Notes: generated by a model not told the origin, from the sequence alone. Counted from the stretch's first letter, positions 45,543 to 55,457 are shown. The stretch is 64,000 bases of DNA from an uncultured Erythrobacter sp. (GCA_947503155.1 CANNCL010000003.1:62001-126000), one strand, 5' to 3'. Translations and numbers: made by a program.

Positions 45543-48500
45543 ATGACCCTCTCTCTCTTTTTGCGCGCCGCTTTGATGGCCGGCGCCGGACTGTCTGCCC
45601 TGACAGCTGCGCCGCTGCGCGCGCAAGATAATCAGCCTGCTGCTCCCGTGCCTTCTCCTGAAACGGAAAGCGGCGCTGCGGGGTCCGGTAACATCGTCGT
45701 CCAAGGGCAGCGATTGCGCGGGCAATTGGATGTCGAACAGGCCCCTATTCTTGAATTGTCAGAGGAGGATATCGCGGCAGAGGGCGTCACCTCCATCGCG
45801 GACCTGATCACGCAGATTTCCCAGCAATCCGGGTCATCGCGGGGCCGAGGCGCGGGACGGCCAATCATCCTTATCAACGGAATACGTGTGGGTTCACGCC
45901 GCGAATTTTCCAATTACCCACCCGAAGCTCTCGAACGAGTCGAAGTGTTTCCCGAAGAAGTGGCGCAGCGTTTTGGTTTTGCCCCGGATCGGCGGGTGAT
46001 TAATCTGATCCTCAAAGACAATTATCGCAATGCAGAGGTTGAGCTGGAATTCGAAGGCCCCTCGCGCGGGGGCTATCATCGGCGCGAGCAAGAATTGGGC
46101 TTTTTGCAGATTGCTAATGGCGCGCGGATCAACGTCAATTTTGAGGCGAATGACACGTCTTTCCTGACCGAGGATGAGCGCGATATTATCCAGACGCCCG
46201 GTTCGGTTTCTGACGTGGCAGGCGATCCGGGTCAGGCGGAATTTCGCAGCCTTTTCGCTGACAGCCGCTCGCTCGAAGGCAATATCAGCTGGGCTAAGGC
46301 GATTGTGGACAGCGGCATTTCCCTGTCCGCTAATGCCAATTACGCGCGCAACGACACGCGCAGCTTGCGCGGGCTGAACACGGCGGTGCTCACAGATGCG
46401 GCGGGCGACAGCGTGCTCAGAACGTTCGGCGCGGACACGCCGCTACAGCAAATCACGGCGCAAGATGTGTTTCAGACCTCTGGTTCCTTGACGAAACCGG
46501 TGAACGCCTTTCGCCTGACTTCAACATTCGATGCAGGGCTTACAGAAACCACGCAATTTATTGATACGCGGTTCGATACGAGCGGTTTGCAAGCCGATGC
46601 GCTGGCGGGGACATTGGCGCTGGACGGTGATCTGCCGACCTCTGCCAATGCGGGTTTCGATACCGCATTCAGCCGGACCATGAGCGCGAGCACGCTGACA
46701 ACGCTGCGCGGGCCGCTCGCGCAATTGCCGGGCGGTGAATTGCTGGCGACATTTGATGTCGGCTATGATTGGACCCGGCTGGAAAGCAATGACACGCGCG
46801 GCGGCCTGCCGGTGGAGCTGACGCGGGGTGATCTGACGACGGGCGCGAATTTTGTGGTGCCGATCACCAGCAGCCGCAACGGTTTTGCCGATGCCTTGGG
46901 TAGCTTTACTCTCAATGCGCAAATCGGCGTCCAGCGGCTTTCAGATTTTGGGACTTTGGGTGATTATACGCTGGGTCTGAATTGGAAACCGGCGGGCAAT
47001 CTCGACCTGTCGGCAACCTATATTTTCCGCGAGGTTGCACCGGGCCTGTCGGCGCTGGGCGCACCGGAAATTTTGACGCTGAACGTGCCGGCGTTTGATT
47101 TTGTGAACGGCGAAACCGTGCTTGTCGCGGTGACATCAGGGGGCAATCCTGATCTGCTCGCCGAAACGCAGCGTGATTGGAAATTTGCGGCAAACTGGCA
47201 ATTGCCATTTTGGAATGGCGCGCGTTTTACCGCCGAATATATTCGCAATCGGTCAAGCGACGTGACGCGCGGCTTTCCGTCGATCACGCCAGATATCGAA
47301 GCGGCATTTTCCGACCGGATTACCCGCGATGCCGGCGGCACTTTAACCGCGGTTGATACAAGATTTGTGACCTTTGAGGATACGCGGGCGGAGCGGGTCA
47401 ATTTCGGCCTGTTCTTTCGCGGATCAATCGGAGCGGGCGAGCGCGGCGGTCAGGGACGCAGAGCGGGCGGCGCAAGGCCGCAAAGCGCTCCTGCTGCAGC
47501 GCCAACTGCGTCAGCCGGTAGCGGCTCTGGTCCCGCCGAGCGAGGAGGGCGTCCCGGCGGACCTCCGAGTGCAGAGCAGCGTGCCGCGTTCCAAGACTTT
47601 CGCGCGCGGATTTGCGCTGATGATGGTTTGGATGTGCTGACACGGCTGGTCGAGGCGGCCCAAAATGGTGAGGATTTGTCTGCGACCATTCCCGGTTTCG
47701 ATGCGCAGCGTTTCGAACGGCTGTTGTCGCGGGTGCGCGATGACAATGGCGAAATTGATCCAGAGCGGTTGGCGCAAATGCGCGAGCGGATTTGCAGTTT
47801 TGACCCCGGCGCCAGGAATGGCGAACAGGGCGAACAGGGCGAACAGGGCGAAAGGCGCGGTGGGCCGGGCGACCAAGGCAGACGGCGCGGGCCGGGCTTT
47901 GCCGCCTTCCGCGCGATTGTCTGCGCTGATGATGGGGCCGATCGCATCCGGGCGCTGATCGCGCGGGTTGATGCGGGTGAGGACGTGTCGGAGGAGCTTC
48001 CCGGCCTCAACCCAGAAAGATTGCAGCGTATGCTGGGCCGATTGCGCGGTGGCGATGGCAATGTGTCAGAAGAACGCCTCTCTGGGATGCGCGAACGGTT
48101 CTGCGGTAATGAAGGCGCATCTGAGAGCGCGTCACAAAGCGGGGCAGCGCCTCAAAGTGGCGGACCGCCGCCGGGCTTCAACCCGCTTGCACGGCGCAGT
48201 TTCCAAGGTTTCCGCTATTTCGTATCGCTCAACCATTCGATTGAATTGAATAACGAAATCTTGATCGCACCCGGCCTTGCGCCGCTCGATCAGTTGGATG
48301 GTCAGGCGACCAGCGCGTTTGGCTTTCCTCGCCACAATACGCGGCTTGAGGCGGGTATCTTTGGCAGCGGTGTCGGGATGCGGATGTCGGCGCGCTATTC
48401 GGGCGAAACCCGCCTAAACGGATCGGATGCAGCAGGCGCGAGCGACATTTTCTTTGGCGATCTTGCGACATTTGACCTGCGGCTGTTTACCGAGCTTGGT

Positions 48501-48683
48501 CAGTTAACGGGCCGCAATGAAGGCGCGCTCAAGAATCTGCGCGTAAGCTTGCTAGCCAACAATGTCTTCGATGCGCGGCGGCGTGTGACCGATCAAAACG
48601 GCCTGACGCCGACCACCTATCAACCGTTTCTGATCGATCCAACGGGCCGGTTTATCGGCGTGGATATCCGCAAGCTTTTCTAG
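45543..48683 (+). CDS. TonB-dependent receptor with duplicated Cys-flanked insert
   Basis: 1046 aa. Signal peptide (ALMAGAGLSALTAAPLRAQ), then a plug domain with NIVVQGQRLRGQLD, IADLITQISQQSG, PIILINGIRVGSRREF and VEVFPEEVAQRFGF, then a beta-barrel ending GRFIGVDIRKLF. The barrel is interrupted at about residues 635-880 by a Gly/Pro-rich insert holding two homologous ~75 aa modules. Each runs from ICADDG / VCADDG to MRERIC / MRERFC and is separated by a Gly-Glu-Gln repeat (9 bp units, 47820-47846). The ligand is unknown. The longer frame upstream of 45543 lacks a signal peptide start. Confidence 0.87.
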   Translation: MTLSLFLRAALMAGAGLSALTAAPLRAQDNQPAAPVPSPETESGAAGSGNIVVQGQRLRGQLDVEQAPILELSEEDIAAEGVTSIADLITQISQQSGSSRGRGAGRPIILINGIRVGSRREFSNYPPEALERVEVFPEEVAQRFGFAPDRRVINLILKDNYRNAEVELEFEGPSRGGYHRREQELGFLQIANGARINVNFEANDTSFLTEDERDIIQTPGSVSDVAGDPGQAEFRSLFADSRSLEGNISWAKAIVDSGISLSANANYARNDTRSLRGLNTAVLTDAAGDSVLRTFGADTPLQQITAQDVFQTSGSLTKPVNAFRLTSTFDAGLTETTQFIDTRFDTSGLQADALAGTLALDGDLPTSANAGFDTAFSRTMSASTLTTLRGPLAQLPGGELLATFDVGYDWTRLESNDTRGGLPVELTRGDLTTGANFVVPITSSRNGFADALGSFTLNAQIGVQRLSDFGTLGDYTLGLNWKPAGNLDLSATYIFREVAPGLSALGAPEILTLNVPAFDFVNGETVLVAVTSGGNPDLLAETQRDWKFAANWQLPFWNGARFTAEYIRNRSSDVTRGFPSITPDIEAAFSDRITRDAGGTLTAVDTRFVTFEDTRAERVNFGLFFRGSIGAGERGGQGRRAGGARPQSAPAAAPTASAGSGSGPAERGGRPGGPPSAEQRAAFQDFRARICADDGLDVLTRLVEAAQNGEDLSATIPGFDAQRFERLLSRVRDDNGEIDPERLAQMRERICSFDPGARNGEQGEQGEQGERRGGPGDQGRRRGPGFAAFRAIVCADDGADRIRALIARVDAGEDVSEELPGLNPERLQRMLGRLRGGDGNVSEERLSGMRERFCGNEGASESASQSGAAPQSGGPPPGFNPLARRSFQGFRYFVSLNHSIELNNEILIAPGLAPLDQLDGQATSAFGFPRHNTRLEAGIFGSGVGMRMSARYSGETRLNGSDAAGASDIFFGDLATFDLRLFTELGQLTGRNEGALKNLRVSLLANNVFDARRRVTDQNGLTPTTYQPFLIDPTGRFIGVDIRKLF
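47820..47846. repeat. 9 bp in-frame repeat in the TonB receptor gene
   Basis: Three exact GGCGAACAG units followed by GGCGAAAGG encode Gly-Glu-Gln repeats between the two Cys-flanked modules. Confidence 0.9.
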
Positions 48684-48723
48684 ATAGGGACTATGGATCT
48701 AAGTACGGACTGCGAAGCTTGCC

Positions 48724-49596
48724 TCAATCATATTTGAGTTTTGGGAACAGCAATTTATGCGCTGGTTTCGCCTCAAACGGTGCCCAATCGCCATCCGCCT
48801 GAGCCAAGCGATCAGCCAGCGCAATCATCACGCTGGGGTTCACGCCTAGGCCGAGATGGCTGGCATAGACGACGATGTTTTCGCTGGGGTGGCCGTTGGT
48901 CTTTTGCGGGTCCTGAACGCTCCCGCGCCAATGGACCACACCGTCGGTTTTCGTCAGGATCGAAGTTGTCGGAACAGGCGGCGCAATATCAAGCCCTTGG
49001 AACTGTCCATCGCGCAGTTTTTCCGGTGCATCGCCGTTGAAGAATTTGAACAGACGCGCGGCATTGGTGTGGTTGCGATCATCGGTGATCGGACTGCCAA
49101 GGCTTACGACCTGACGCACACTGTCCGGCATTAGTTTCGCCAGCTCGCGCGCCAGCACGCCGCCAAGGCTCCATCCAACGATCGAAATCTTCTGCCCGCT
49201 ATCTTGCGTCAGCCGGTCAACCTGCTCCTCCAATTTGTGGAGCAATTCTTCGTTCACCCGCACATTGCGGCCAGAATTCCAGCCATGCGCGTCATAACCA
49301 AGTTCTTTGAGCAATCCGCGCATCGGGCGGGTCGATGAATTGGTCGCCATAAATCCGGGCAGCGTCAAAACCGCATGGCCATCACCTTTTGGCAAGGTCG
49401 ATAGCATCGGGCGCATCGCATAGAATGACGCGAATTCGAACATCGCCCGGCCTTCTGACCAGGTCCAGAACCGGTTTGGCGGGGTGGCCACACGGGTCGG
49501 CTTTTGCCGTCCGCCTTTGCCGTCATTCACAACGATGCTGCCCGAAAGGGGCGTGCCGGTAAGCGGGTTGCCAGATAGGGGTGCGATGCTCGCCAT
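48724..49596 (-). CDS. Alpha/beta hydrolase (lipase-like)
   Basis: 290 aa. AVLTLPGFMATNSSTRPMRGLL leads into the fold, nucleophile elbow GWSLGG (ISIVGWSLGGVLARELAK), VVSLGSPITDD, and a late His in YASHLGLGVNP. No signal peptide, so probably cytoplasmic. Its ATG overlaps the WS/DGAT stop by 1 bp, so the two are one operon; a role in neutral-lipid or wax-ester turnover is a reasonable guess. Confidence 0.84.
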   Translation of the reverse strand: MASIAPLSGNPLTGTPLSGSIVVNDGKGGRQKPTRVATPPNRFWTWSEGRAMFEFASFYAMRPMLSTLPKGDGHAVLTLPGFMATNSSTRPMRGLLKELGYDAHGWNSGRNVRVNEELLHKLEEQVDRLTQDSGQKISIVGWSLGGVLARELAKLMPDSVRQVVSLGSPITDDRNHTNAARLFKFFNGDAPEKLRDGQFQGLDIAPPVPTTSILTKTDGVVHWRGSVQDPQKTNGHPSENIVVYASHLGLGVNPSVMIALADRLAQADGDWAPFEAKPAHKLLFPKLKYD

Positions 49597-51254
49597 TATG
49601 ATTTTTCCTCGCCCGTTTTGCTTGTTGTTTTCTTTGTCGCTGCCCGCGGTTTGCGTTTCGCCGGCGCTTTTGATGCTGCTGCTTTCGGCGCGGCTTTGCG
49701 CGCAGGCGCTTTTCTTGGTGCGGCCTTCCTAGCAGGTGCTTTCTTAGGTGATGCTGTCTTAGCAGCGGCCGCCTTTACCGGAGCTGACTTGGCATTTGCG
49801 GTATCACCCGCATCCTTAGGCGATGTTTCAGCCTCAACCGCCTTTGCGGCCGCTAGCAGCTCATCAAAGCTTTCCTGCAAGCAATCCGCATAAAACTCTG
49901 GGTCGGGCATAATGTCGCGGCACGCCGTAAAGCTGATATAGGCTTCCTTCACATAGCTTTGCACGACATGCGCAAGGCCCAGCCCATCGGTCAGGCAGAT
50001 GAGCGACAGCGCCATGCTTTCCAGCCGCGATCCCGCCGAATAGATATGGACCGGCGGCCCCGGCACATTGGTCACCACCGTGTTGAACGGCATGGCGCGG
50101 TGCGCGAGGCTGACGCGGCTGAACAATTGCGCGCCCAGCGCCATATAGAGCAGCGGATTGACCTTGCTCACCTCTGTCATTGTGCGCGCGCCAATGGCGT
50201 TGGTCATGGCTTTGGAATTGCTGGTCTGGCCATAGACATATTCCAGCCGTTCTGCCGGGTCCGCAAGATGCGTGCCGAGCGGGGCGACCATGGCGGAAAC
50301 TTGGTTGCCCATGTCCCCTTTTTCATTGCCAGAACGCACAGAGATCGGCGCCATCGCGGTCATCGTGCCCTTAGGCAAATCACCTTTTGCGGTCAGATAT
50401 TTATTGAGCGCCCCGCCGATCACCGCCAGCGCAACATCATTGACCTTAGCCGATGGCAACAGCGCCCGGATCGATTTGAATTGCGTCAGATCGAAACTGC
50501 GCCCTTCGACCACGCGGTGCGGCGAAATGCTGCGGTTAAAGCGGGTGCGCGGGGGCACCATATCCGTGCTGAGCTTGAAATCGCGGGCCACCAACCCTTT
50601 GATCGCATTGGCAACGCCGGGAACAGCCTGAGCCGCGACCTGCGCCTGTTTCAGCGGGTTCAGCAGCGCATTAAAATAAGATTTGCCAAGCAGTTCAACC
50701 GGGCCGGGCACCTTTTCCGGCTTCCATTCATCAGGAGTGTTGGGCGGCGCGGTGCTCGGCGTCATTGTGTGCAGAGCTTCCATCAGGTCGATCCCGCTCA
50801 TCCCATCAATCGCGGAATGGTGAACCTTTGTCACAAAGGCAAAGCAACCCGATGGATAGCCTTTCACATCATCAAGCCCCTCAACCACGGTGAATTCCCA
50901 TGGCGGGCGGTTGAGGTCGAGCGGGCGGGCGTGAATGCGTGCGGCCTGAATGCACAATTGCCGCCAATCGCCGGGTTTTGGCAAAGCGACATGGCGGACA
51001 TGATATTCAAGGTCGAAATCGGGGTCTTCGATCCAATAGGGATAGTCCAGATCAAAGGGCACCCGCACGAGCCGCTGGCGCATTGTTTTGGACAATTGCA
51101 TCCGCGAACCGATGAATTGCAAAATGTCTTTGAAGCGGACGAAACCGCCCGGAGCAGTGGCGGGGTTATAAATGAGCACACTGCCGATATGCATCGGCGA
51201 ATTTGGCGATTCCAACGCTACAAACGATGAATCCATTCCCTGCAATTGGCGCAA
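49596..51254 (-). CDS. Wax ester synthase/diacylglycerol acyltransferase with histone-like tail
   Basis: 552 aa WS/DGAT, which joins acyl-CoA to a fatty alcohol or diacylglycerol for storage lipid. It opens QLQGMDSSFVALESPNSPMHIG, has the active-site motif VHHSAIDG, then PTNPDEWKP-like linker, TVVTNVPGPPVHIYSAGSRLE and a normal C-terminal domain. After about residue 480 comes an unusual tail rich in Lys, Ala and Pro (KKAPARKAAPRKAPARKAAP) resembling histone H1 or the DNA-binding tail of phasin PhaF. The TTG start at 51254 has GGGAGAG upstream at proper spacing. Confidence 0.9.
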   Translation of the reverse strand: MRQLQGMDSSFVALESPNSPMHIGSVLIYNPATAPGGFVRFKDILQFIGSRMQLSKTMRQRLVRVPFDLDYPYWIEDPDFDLEYHVRHVALPKPGDWRQLCIQAARIHARPLDLNRPPWEFTVVEGLDDVKGYPSGCFAFVTKVHHSAIDGMSGIDLMEALHTMTPSTAPPNTPDEWKPEKVPGPVELLGKSYFNALLNPLKQAQVAAQAVPGVANAIKGLVARDFKLSTDMVPPRTRFNRSISPHRVVEGRSFDLTQFKSIRALLPSAKVNDVALAVIGGALNKYLTAKGDLPKGTMTAMAPISVRSGNEKGDMGNQVSAMVAPLGTHLADPAERLEYVYGQTSNSKAMTNAIGARTMTEVSKVNPLLYMALGAQLFSRVSLAHRAMPFNTVVTNVPGPPVHIYSAGSRLESMALSLICLTDGLGLAHVVQSYVKEAYISFTACRDIMPDPEFYADCLQESFDELLAAAKAVEAETSPKDAGDTANAKSAPVKAAAAKTASPKKAPARKAAPRKAPARKAAPKAAASKAPAKRKPRAATKKTTSKTGEEKS

Positions 51255-51341
51255 GGTTCTCTCCCGTGGGCTCGTTCAAATTGAGCGAGCTTCGTCCCCT
51301 TATTGGGGCTTTATCCCGGGGTTAAGAGCGTTTCAGGCGTA

Positions 51342-51378
51342 TGACAACCTTCCGCAAGCGGAAGTGTTGCGGTTGTCA
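51342..51378. repeat. Large imperfect hairpin between WS/DGAT and HI0933-type gene
   Basis: TGACAACC (51342-51349) pairs with GGTTGTCA (51371-51378), and TTCCGC/GCGGAA pairs inside. It lies 20 bp past the flavoprotein stop and in the WS/DGAT leader. No T-run follows, so it is not a clear intrinsic terminator. Confidence 0.5.
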
Positions 51379-51397
51379 CAAGCTGTGTGAAATATTG

Positions 51398-52606
51398 TTA
51401 CGCGGCAATGCTATCCCCGCAAGCCGCCCCGCTGGCCCATGCCCATTGGAAATTGTATCCGCCCAGCCATCCGGTCACATCCACGGCCTCTCCGATAGCA
51501 TAGAGGCCGGGTATGTGTTTCGCCTCCATCGTCTGGCTGGATAAATCGCTGGTTGAAATGCCGCCGATCGTGACCTCGGCCTTGGCCAATCCCTCTGTGC
51601 CATTGGGGGAAAAACGCCAATCGGCCAATTTCGCGCCCGCCGCGCGCAATAGCTTGTCTGGGACATTGCCGAGTTCGGTCTCTATCCCCAATTCCGCAGC
51701 CAATTTCATCGCCAGCGCATCGGCGAGCCGATCCGGCAGATGATCGCGCAGAGCGCTGCGGATACCGGATCGGGGATTGTCGCGCTTAATCCCGATCAGC
51801 CATTCGGCATCTTTCTGCTCGATAAAAGTGATCCCGACCTCTTCGCCGTGCCGCCAATAAGACGACGCTTGCAAGATCGCCGGACCAGACAGCCCTTTAT
51901 GCGTGAAGAGCGCGGCCTCTTTGAAGCTTGCTTTGGCCTTGCCAGTGCCTGCGCGCGCCGTGACGGGCGCAGAAACGCCGGACAATTCGCGGAACAACAG
52001 ATCATCCTCGCCCAAGGTTAGCGGGACGAGAGCAGGGCGCGGTTCGACGACTTTCAGGCCGAATTGGCGGGCCAGATCATAGGCAAAGCCGGTTGCGCCC
52101 ATTTTGGGGATCGAAGGCCCGCCCGTTGCGATGACCAGAGAACGGGCGGAATAATGCGCGCCTGAGGCAGAGACGGCGAATGCATCGCCTTCCTTCACCA
52201 CCGCGCTGACATCCGCGTCGCAGATCACGTCCACAATGCCCGAACTTTGACTGCATTCATCCAGCAACATTTGCACAATCTGCTTGGCCGAACCGTCACA
52301 GAACAATTGGCCCAGCGTTTTTTCGTGCCATTCGATGCCATGCCCATCGACCAGCGCGATAAAGTCTCGCGGACGATACCGGGCCAATGCTGATTTTGCG
52401 AAATGCGGATTGGCAGACAGGAAATTGCCCGGACCCGTGCCGGTATTGGTGAAGTTGCAGCGCCCCCCGCCAGAGATCAGTATTTTCTTGCCCGGCTTTT
52501 CCGCCTTTTCAAGCACCGCGACTTTCAAGCCCCGCCGCCCCGCGCGCGCCGCGCACATCAGGCCCGCCGCGCCTGCGCCCAGAATGATGACATCATATTG
52601 TTGCAT
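51398..52606 (-). CDS. HI0933/BaiN-family FAD-dependent oxidoreductase
   Basis: 402 aa flavoprotein: DVIILGAGAAGLMCAARAGRRG (FAD-binding loop), EKPGKKILISGGGRCNFTN (family signature), ATGGPSIPKMGATGFAYDLA and GLYAIGEAVDVTGWLGGYNFQ at the C-terminus. Substrate unknown for the family (TIGR00275-like). Cytoplasmic. It is divergent from uvrC (64 bp between starts). Confidence 0.9.
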   Translation of the reverse strand: MQQYDVIILGAGAAGLMCAARAGRRGLKVAVLEKAEKPGKKILISGGGRCNFTNTGTGPGNFLSANPHFAKSALARYRPRDFIALVDGHGIEWHEKTLGQLFCDGSAKQIVQMLLDECSQSSGIVDVICDADVSAVVKEGDAFAVSASGAHYSARSLVIATGGPSIPKMGATGFAYDLARQFGLKVVEPRPALVPLTLGEDDLLFRELSGVSAPVTARAGTGKAKASFKEAALFTHKGLSGPAILQASSYWRHGEEVGITFIEQKDAEWLIGIKRDNPRSGIRSALRDHLPDRLADALAMKLAAELGIETELGNVPDKLLRAAGAKLADWRFSPNGTEGLAKAEVTIGGISTSDLSSQTMEAKHIPGLYAIGEAVDVTGWLGGYNFQWAWASGAACGDSIAA

Positions 52607-52670
52607 ATCCTGCCGATAGTCTCACCAGCGGCCATTGCCAATCGCGCTGATGAAACCCTATCTGCTTGCT

Positions 52671-54614
52671 ATGTCCAAAACGCCCGCCGGCACCCCTAGC
52701 ACTCCGAATGGAGCGGACCGCTTTAATGAAGAGCGCGCCGCCTACACTGTGTCGAGTGCGCAGCCGAATTTGGAGGCCGGGGTGGCCGCGATCCGCGAGG
52801 TCGTTCAAACGCTGAAACCAGTCCCCGGCGTGTACCGGATGCTGGATACGCGCGGCGATGTTTTGTATGTCGGCAAGGCGCGCAGTCTAAAGGCGCGGGT
52901 GGCCAATTACACGCAGATCAGCGGGCTGACCGGACGCTTGCAACGCATGGTCTCGCAATGCCGCGGCATGGAGATTATCACCACCAATTCAGAAGCAGAG
53001 GCGCTGCTGCTCGAAGCGCAGTTGATCAAGCGTTTTCGCCCGGCTTTCAATGTTTTGCTGCGCGATGATAAGAGCTTTCCTTTCATCCTGCTGCGCAGCG
53101 ATCACAAATTTCCGCGCATCCACAAACATCGCGGCGCGCGCCGGGCGAAAGGCAATTATTACGGGCCGTTTGCCAGCGCCGGCAATGTCAACACGACGCT
53201 TAACGCATTGCAAAAACTGTTCCTCCTAAGGTCTTGTACCGATAGCTTTTTTAACAATCGCGACCGGCCATGCCTGCTCTATCAGATCAAACGGTGTTCG
53301 GCGCCGTGTGTGGGGCGCATTGCGGAGGGGGATTACGACGCGCTGGTGAAGCAATCGAAGGATTTTCTAGCGGGGAAATCGGGCAAGGTTCAGGCCGATC
53401 TGGAAAAGCAAATGGCCAAGGCGGCTCAGGATCTCGATTTTGAAACCGCCGCGATCCTGCGCGACCGATTGCGCGCGGCGACCTTTATTCAGGGGTCTCA
53501 GGCGATCAATGCCAGCGGGGTTGGCGATGCCGATGTGTTTGCGCTGGCGTCCAAGGGCGGACAGATCGGCGTGCAGGCATTCTTCATTCGCGGCGGGCAA
53601 AATTGGGGCCACCGCGCATTCTTTCCCAGCCACACAAAGGACGTGGAGGAGGATCAGGTTCTCTCCAACGTCATGCTGCAATTCTATGAAGAAGTGCCGC
53701 CGCCGCCAACCATTCTGCTCGACCGGGAATTGCCGGAACGCGAGTTGATCGAGGCGGCTTTGGGCGAGCTGGCGGAGAAGAAGGTCACGCTTTCCATTCC
53801 CCAACGCGGCGACCGGCGCAAATTGCTCGCACAAGCCAGCCGCAATGCTGTCGAAGCGTTGGAGCGGCGGCTGGCCGAGACCGGCACCAAAGCGAAGATC
53901 AACCGCGAGCTGGCCGAGTTTCTGGAGCTGGGAGAGCCGCCAAAGCGCATCGAAGTGTACGATAACAGCCATATCCAAGGGACCAATGCCGTCGGCGCCA
54001 TGATTGTTGCCAGTCCAGAGGGCTTTGAAAACTCACAATACCGCAAATTCAACATCAAAACCGCGCAAACAAATGACGATTACGCGATGATGCGCGAAGT
54101 GATGGAGCGCCGCTTTACCCGCGCGATGAAGGATGATCCCGACCGGGAACGCGACGGCGTCTGGCCCGACCTTGTGCTGGTCGATGGCGGCAAGGGGCAA
54201 TTGTCGAGCGTGATGGAAGTGCTGGGCGAATTGGGGATCGAAGACCTGCCCGTGATCGGCATAGCCAAAGGCCCGCATCATGGCCGCGAAGGACGCGAAG
54301 TGTTCCATTTTCCCGACGGGCGCGAAAAGACGCTGCCGACCAATTCGCCGGTCCTGTTCTATGCACAGCGGCTGCGCGATGAAGTCCACCGATTTGCCAT
54401 CGGCGCACACCGGGCGAAACGCAGCAAAGGCATCACCGCCAGCCCATTAGACGAGATCCCCGGCATTGGCCCGGCCCGCAAACGCGCGCTGCTGCTGCAT
54501 TTCGGCACAGCCAGCAAAGTGCGCGCAGCGTCGCTAGAGGATTTGCAGCGCGCGCCGGGCGTCAGCGGCGCGGTGGCGCGGCAGATTTATGATTTTTACC
54601 ATGCGGGCGGGTAG
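52671..54614 (+). CDS. uvrC: Excinuclease ABC subunit C
   Basis: Nucleotide-excision repair nuclease that makes both cuts around a lesion after UvrAB binding. Domains in order: GIY-YIG N-terminal nuclease (PGVYRMLDTRGDVLYVGKAR), Cys-rich CLLYQIKRCSAPCVG, UVR motif near QDLDFETAAILRDRL, RNase H-like C-terminal nuclease (IEVYDNSHIQGTNAVGAMIV, VLVDGGKGQLS), and helix-hairpin-helix IPGIGPARKRALLLHFG. 647 aa from the ATG at 52671; ATG 52650 or TTG 52635 in frame are alternatives, none with a good ribosome site. Confidence 0.95.
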   Translation: MSKTPAGTPSTPNGADRFNEERAAYTVSSAQPNLEAGVAAIREVVQTLKPVPGVYRMLDTRGDVLYVGKARSLKARVANYTQISGLTGRLQRMVSQCRGMEIITTNSEAEALLLEAQLIKRFRPAFNVLLRDDKSFPFILLRSDHKFPRIHKHRGARRAKGNYYGPFASAGNVNTTLNALQKLFLLRSCTDSFFNNRDRPCLLYQIKRCSAPCVGRIAEGDYDALVKQSKDFLAGKSGKVQADLEKQMAKAAQDLDFETAAILRDRLRAATFIQGSQAINASGVGDADVFALASKGGQIGVQAFFIRGGQNWGHRAFFPSHTKDVEEDQVLSNVMLQFYEEVPPPPTILLDRELPERELIEAALGELAEKKVTLSIPQRGDRRKLLAQASRNAVEALERRLAETGTKAKINRELAEFLELGEPPKRIEVYDNSHIQGTNAVGAMIVASPEGFENSQYRKFNIKTAQTNDDYAMMREVMERRFTRAMKDDPDRERDGVWPDLVLVDGGKGQLSSVMEVLGELGIEDLPVIGIAKGPHHGREGREVFHFPDGREKTLPTNSPVLFYAQRLRDEVHRFAIGAHRAKRSKGITASPLDEIPGIGPARKRALLLHFGTASKVRAASLEDLQRAPGVSGAVARQIYDFYHAGG

Positions 54615-54665
54615 TTAAGACCGCCAAGGGCTGGACGAGCGATCGTCAATTGCATAGTGTATGGC

Positions 54666-55457
54666 ATGGGCAACACACTCGAGCGCAAGACTTTTTTCGG
54701 GAGCTGTCATGCCGATCATGATGGCGCGGGTTTCGCGCTTGCGCTTCGCCGGGCAATCGTGCCCCCCGAAGCGGTGCCTGAGCATAGCCATGAAAGCGCT
54801 CACTTCGTTCTGGCGATCGATTCCGGTTATAACAGCGCGGCAATAAACAACCGCGAACGCAATGCACCAATGACGCTGGTCTATAACCCGCCGGGAACAA
54901 TGCACAGAGACTGTTTTGACGAAGAGAATGGCCGGTTTATGACGATCGACATAGATGCCGATCTCGGACCGAAAGGTATCGCTGATCCCTTTATCGTTGA
55001 TGCGCCAAGCGCACGTTTCCATTCCGGCCGAATGGCAGGCGCCTTGAGTACAGGCAGGGTCGATGATGTTGAGTTTGAAGATATGATTTTGGCTGTCATT
55101 GCCGATTTGAAAACCCGCCCGCCAGAGGGGCAAAGCATCCCGTCATGGCTAGCGACTGCTCGCGAAGCGATGGCTGATCTGGCCAATGACAGCGCATTGC
55201 AAATTCGCGATATTGCCGCGGCGGTCGATATTCATCCAGTCCATTTCGCAAGGGTTCACCGCGAGCATTTCGGTTGCAGTCCGGGCACATTTTTGCGCCG
55301 ACATCGCTTGGCACAGGCTATGTCAATTCTGGCTGACGGAACCGATTTAGCGCAAGTGGCGACCGAGGTGGGGTTCGCCGATCAAAGCCATATGACGCGT
55401 GCGTTTCGCCGGGATTTTGCAACCACTCCGGCGCGTTTTCGCAGGGCATTTGGATGA
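54666..55457 (+). CDS. AraC family transcriptional regulator
   Basis: 263 aa. The N-terminal half is a cupin-like sensor (PEHSHESAHFVLAI, VYNPPGTMHRDCF). The C-terminal ~100 aa are an AraC/XylS DNA-binding domain with two helix-turn-helix units: LQIRDIAAAVDIHPVHFARVH and LAQVATEVGFADQSHMTRAF. It lies 62 bp upstream of a serine hydrolase on the same strand and may control it. A GTG at 54657 is an alternative start. Confidence 0.88.
   Translation: MGNTLERKTFFGSCHADHDGAGFALALRRAIVPPEAVPEHSHESAHFVLAIDSGYNSAAINNRERNAPMTLVYNPPGTMHRDCFDEENGRFMTIDIDADLGPKGIADPFIVDAPSARFHSGRMAGALSTGRVDDVEFEDMILAVIADLKTRPPEGQSIPSWLATAREAMADLANDSALQIRDIAAAVDIHPVHFARVHREHFGCSPGTFLRRHRLAQAMSILADGTDLAQVATEVGFADQSHMTRAFRRDFATTPARFRRAFG

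Noticed and set aside
49959..51230. 423 aa open frame opposite WS/DGAT
   Set aside because: Shadow frame: the WS/DGAT reading has full family motifs, and this one has none and is dominated by Arg and His.
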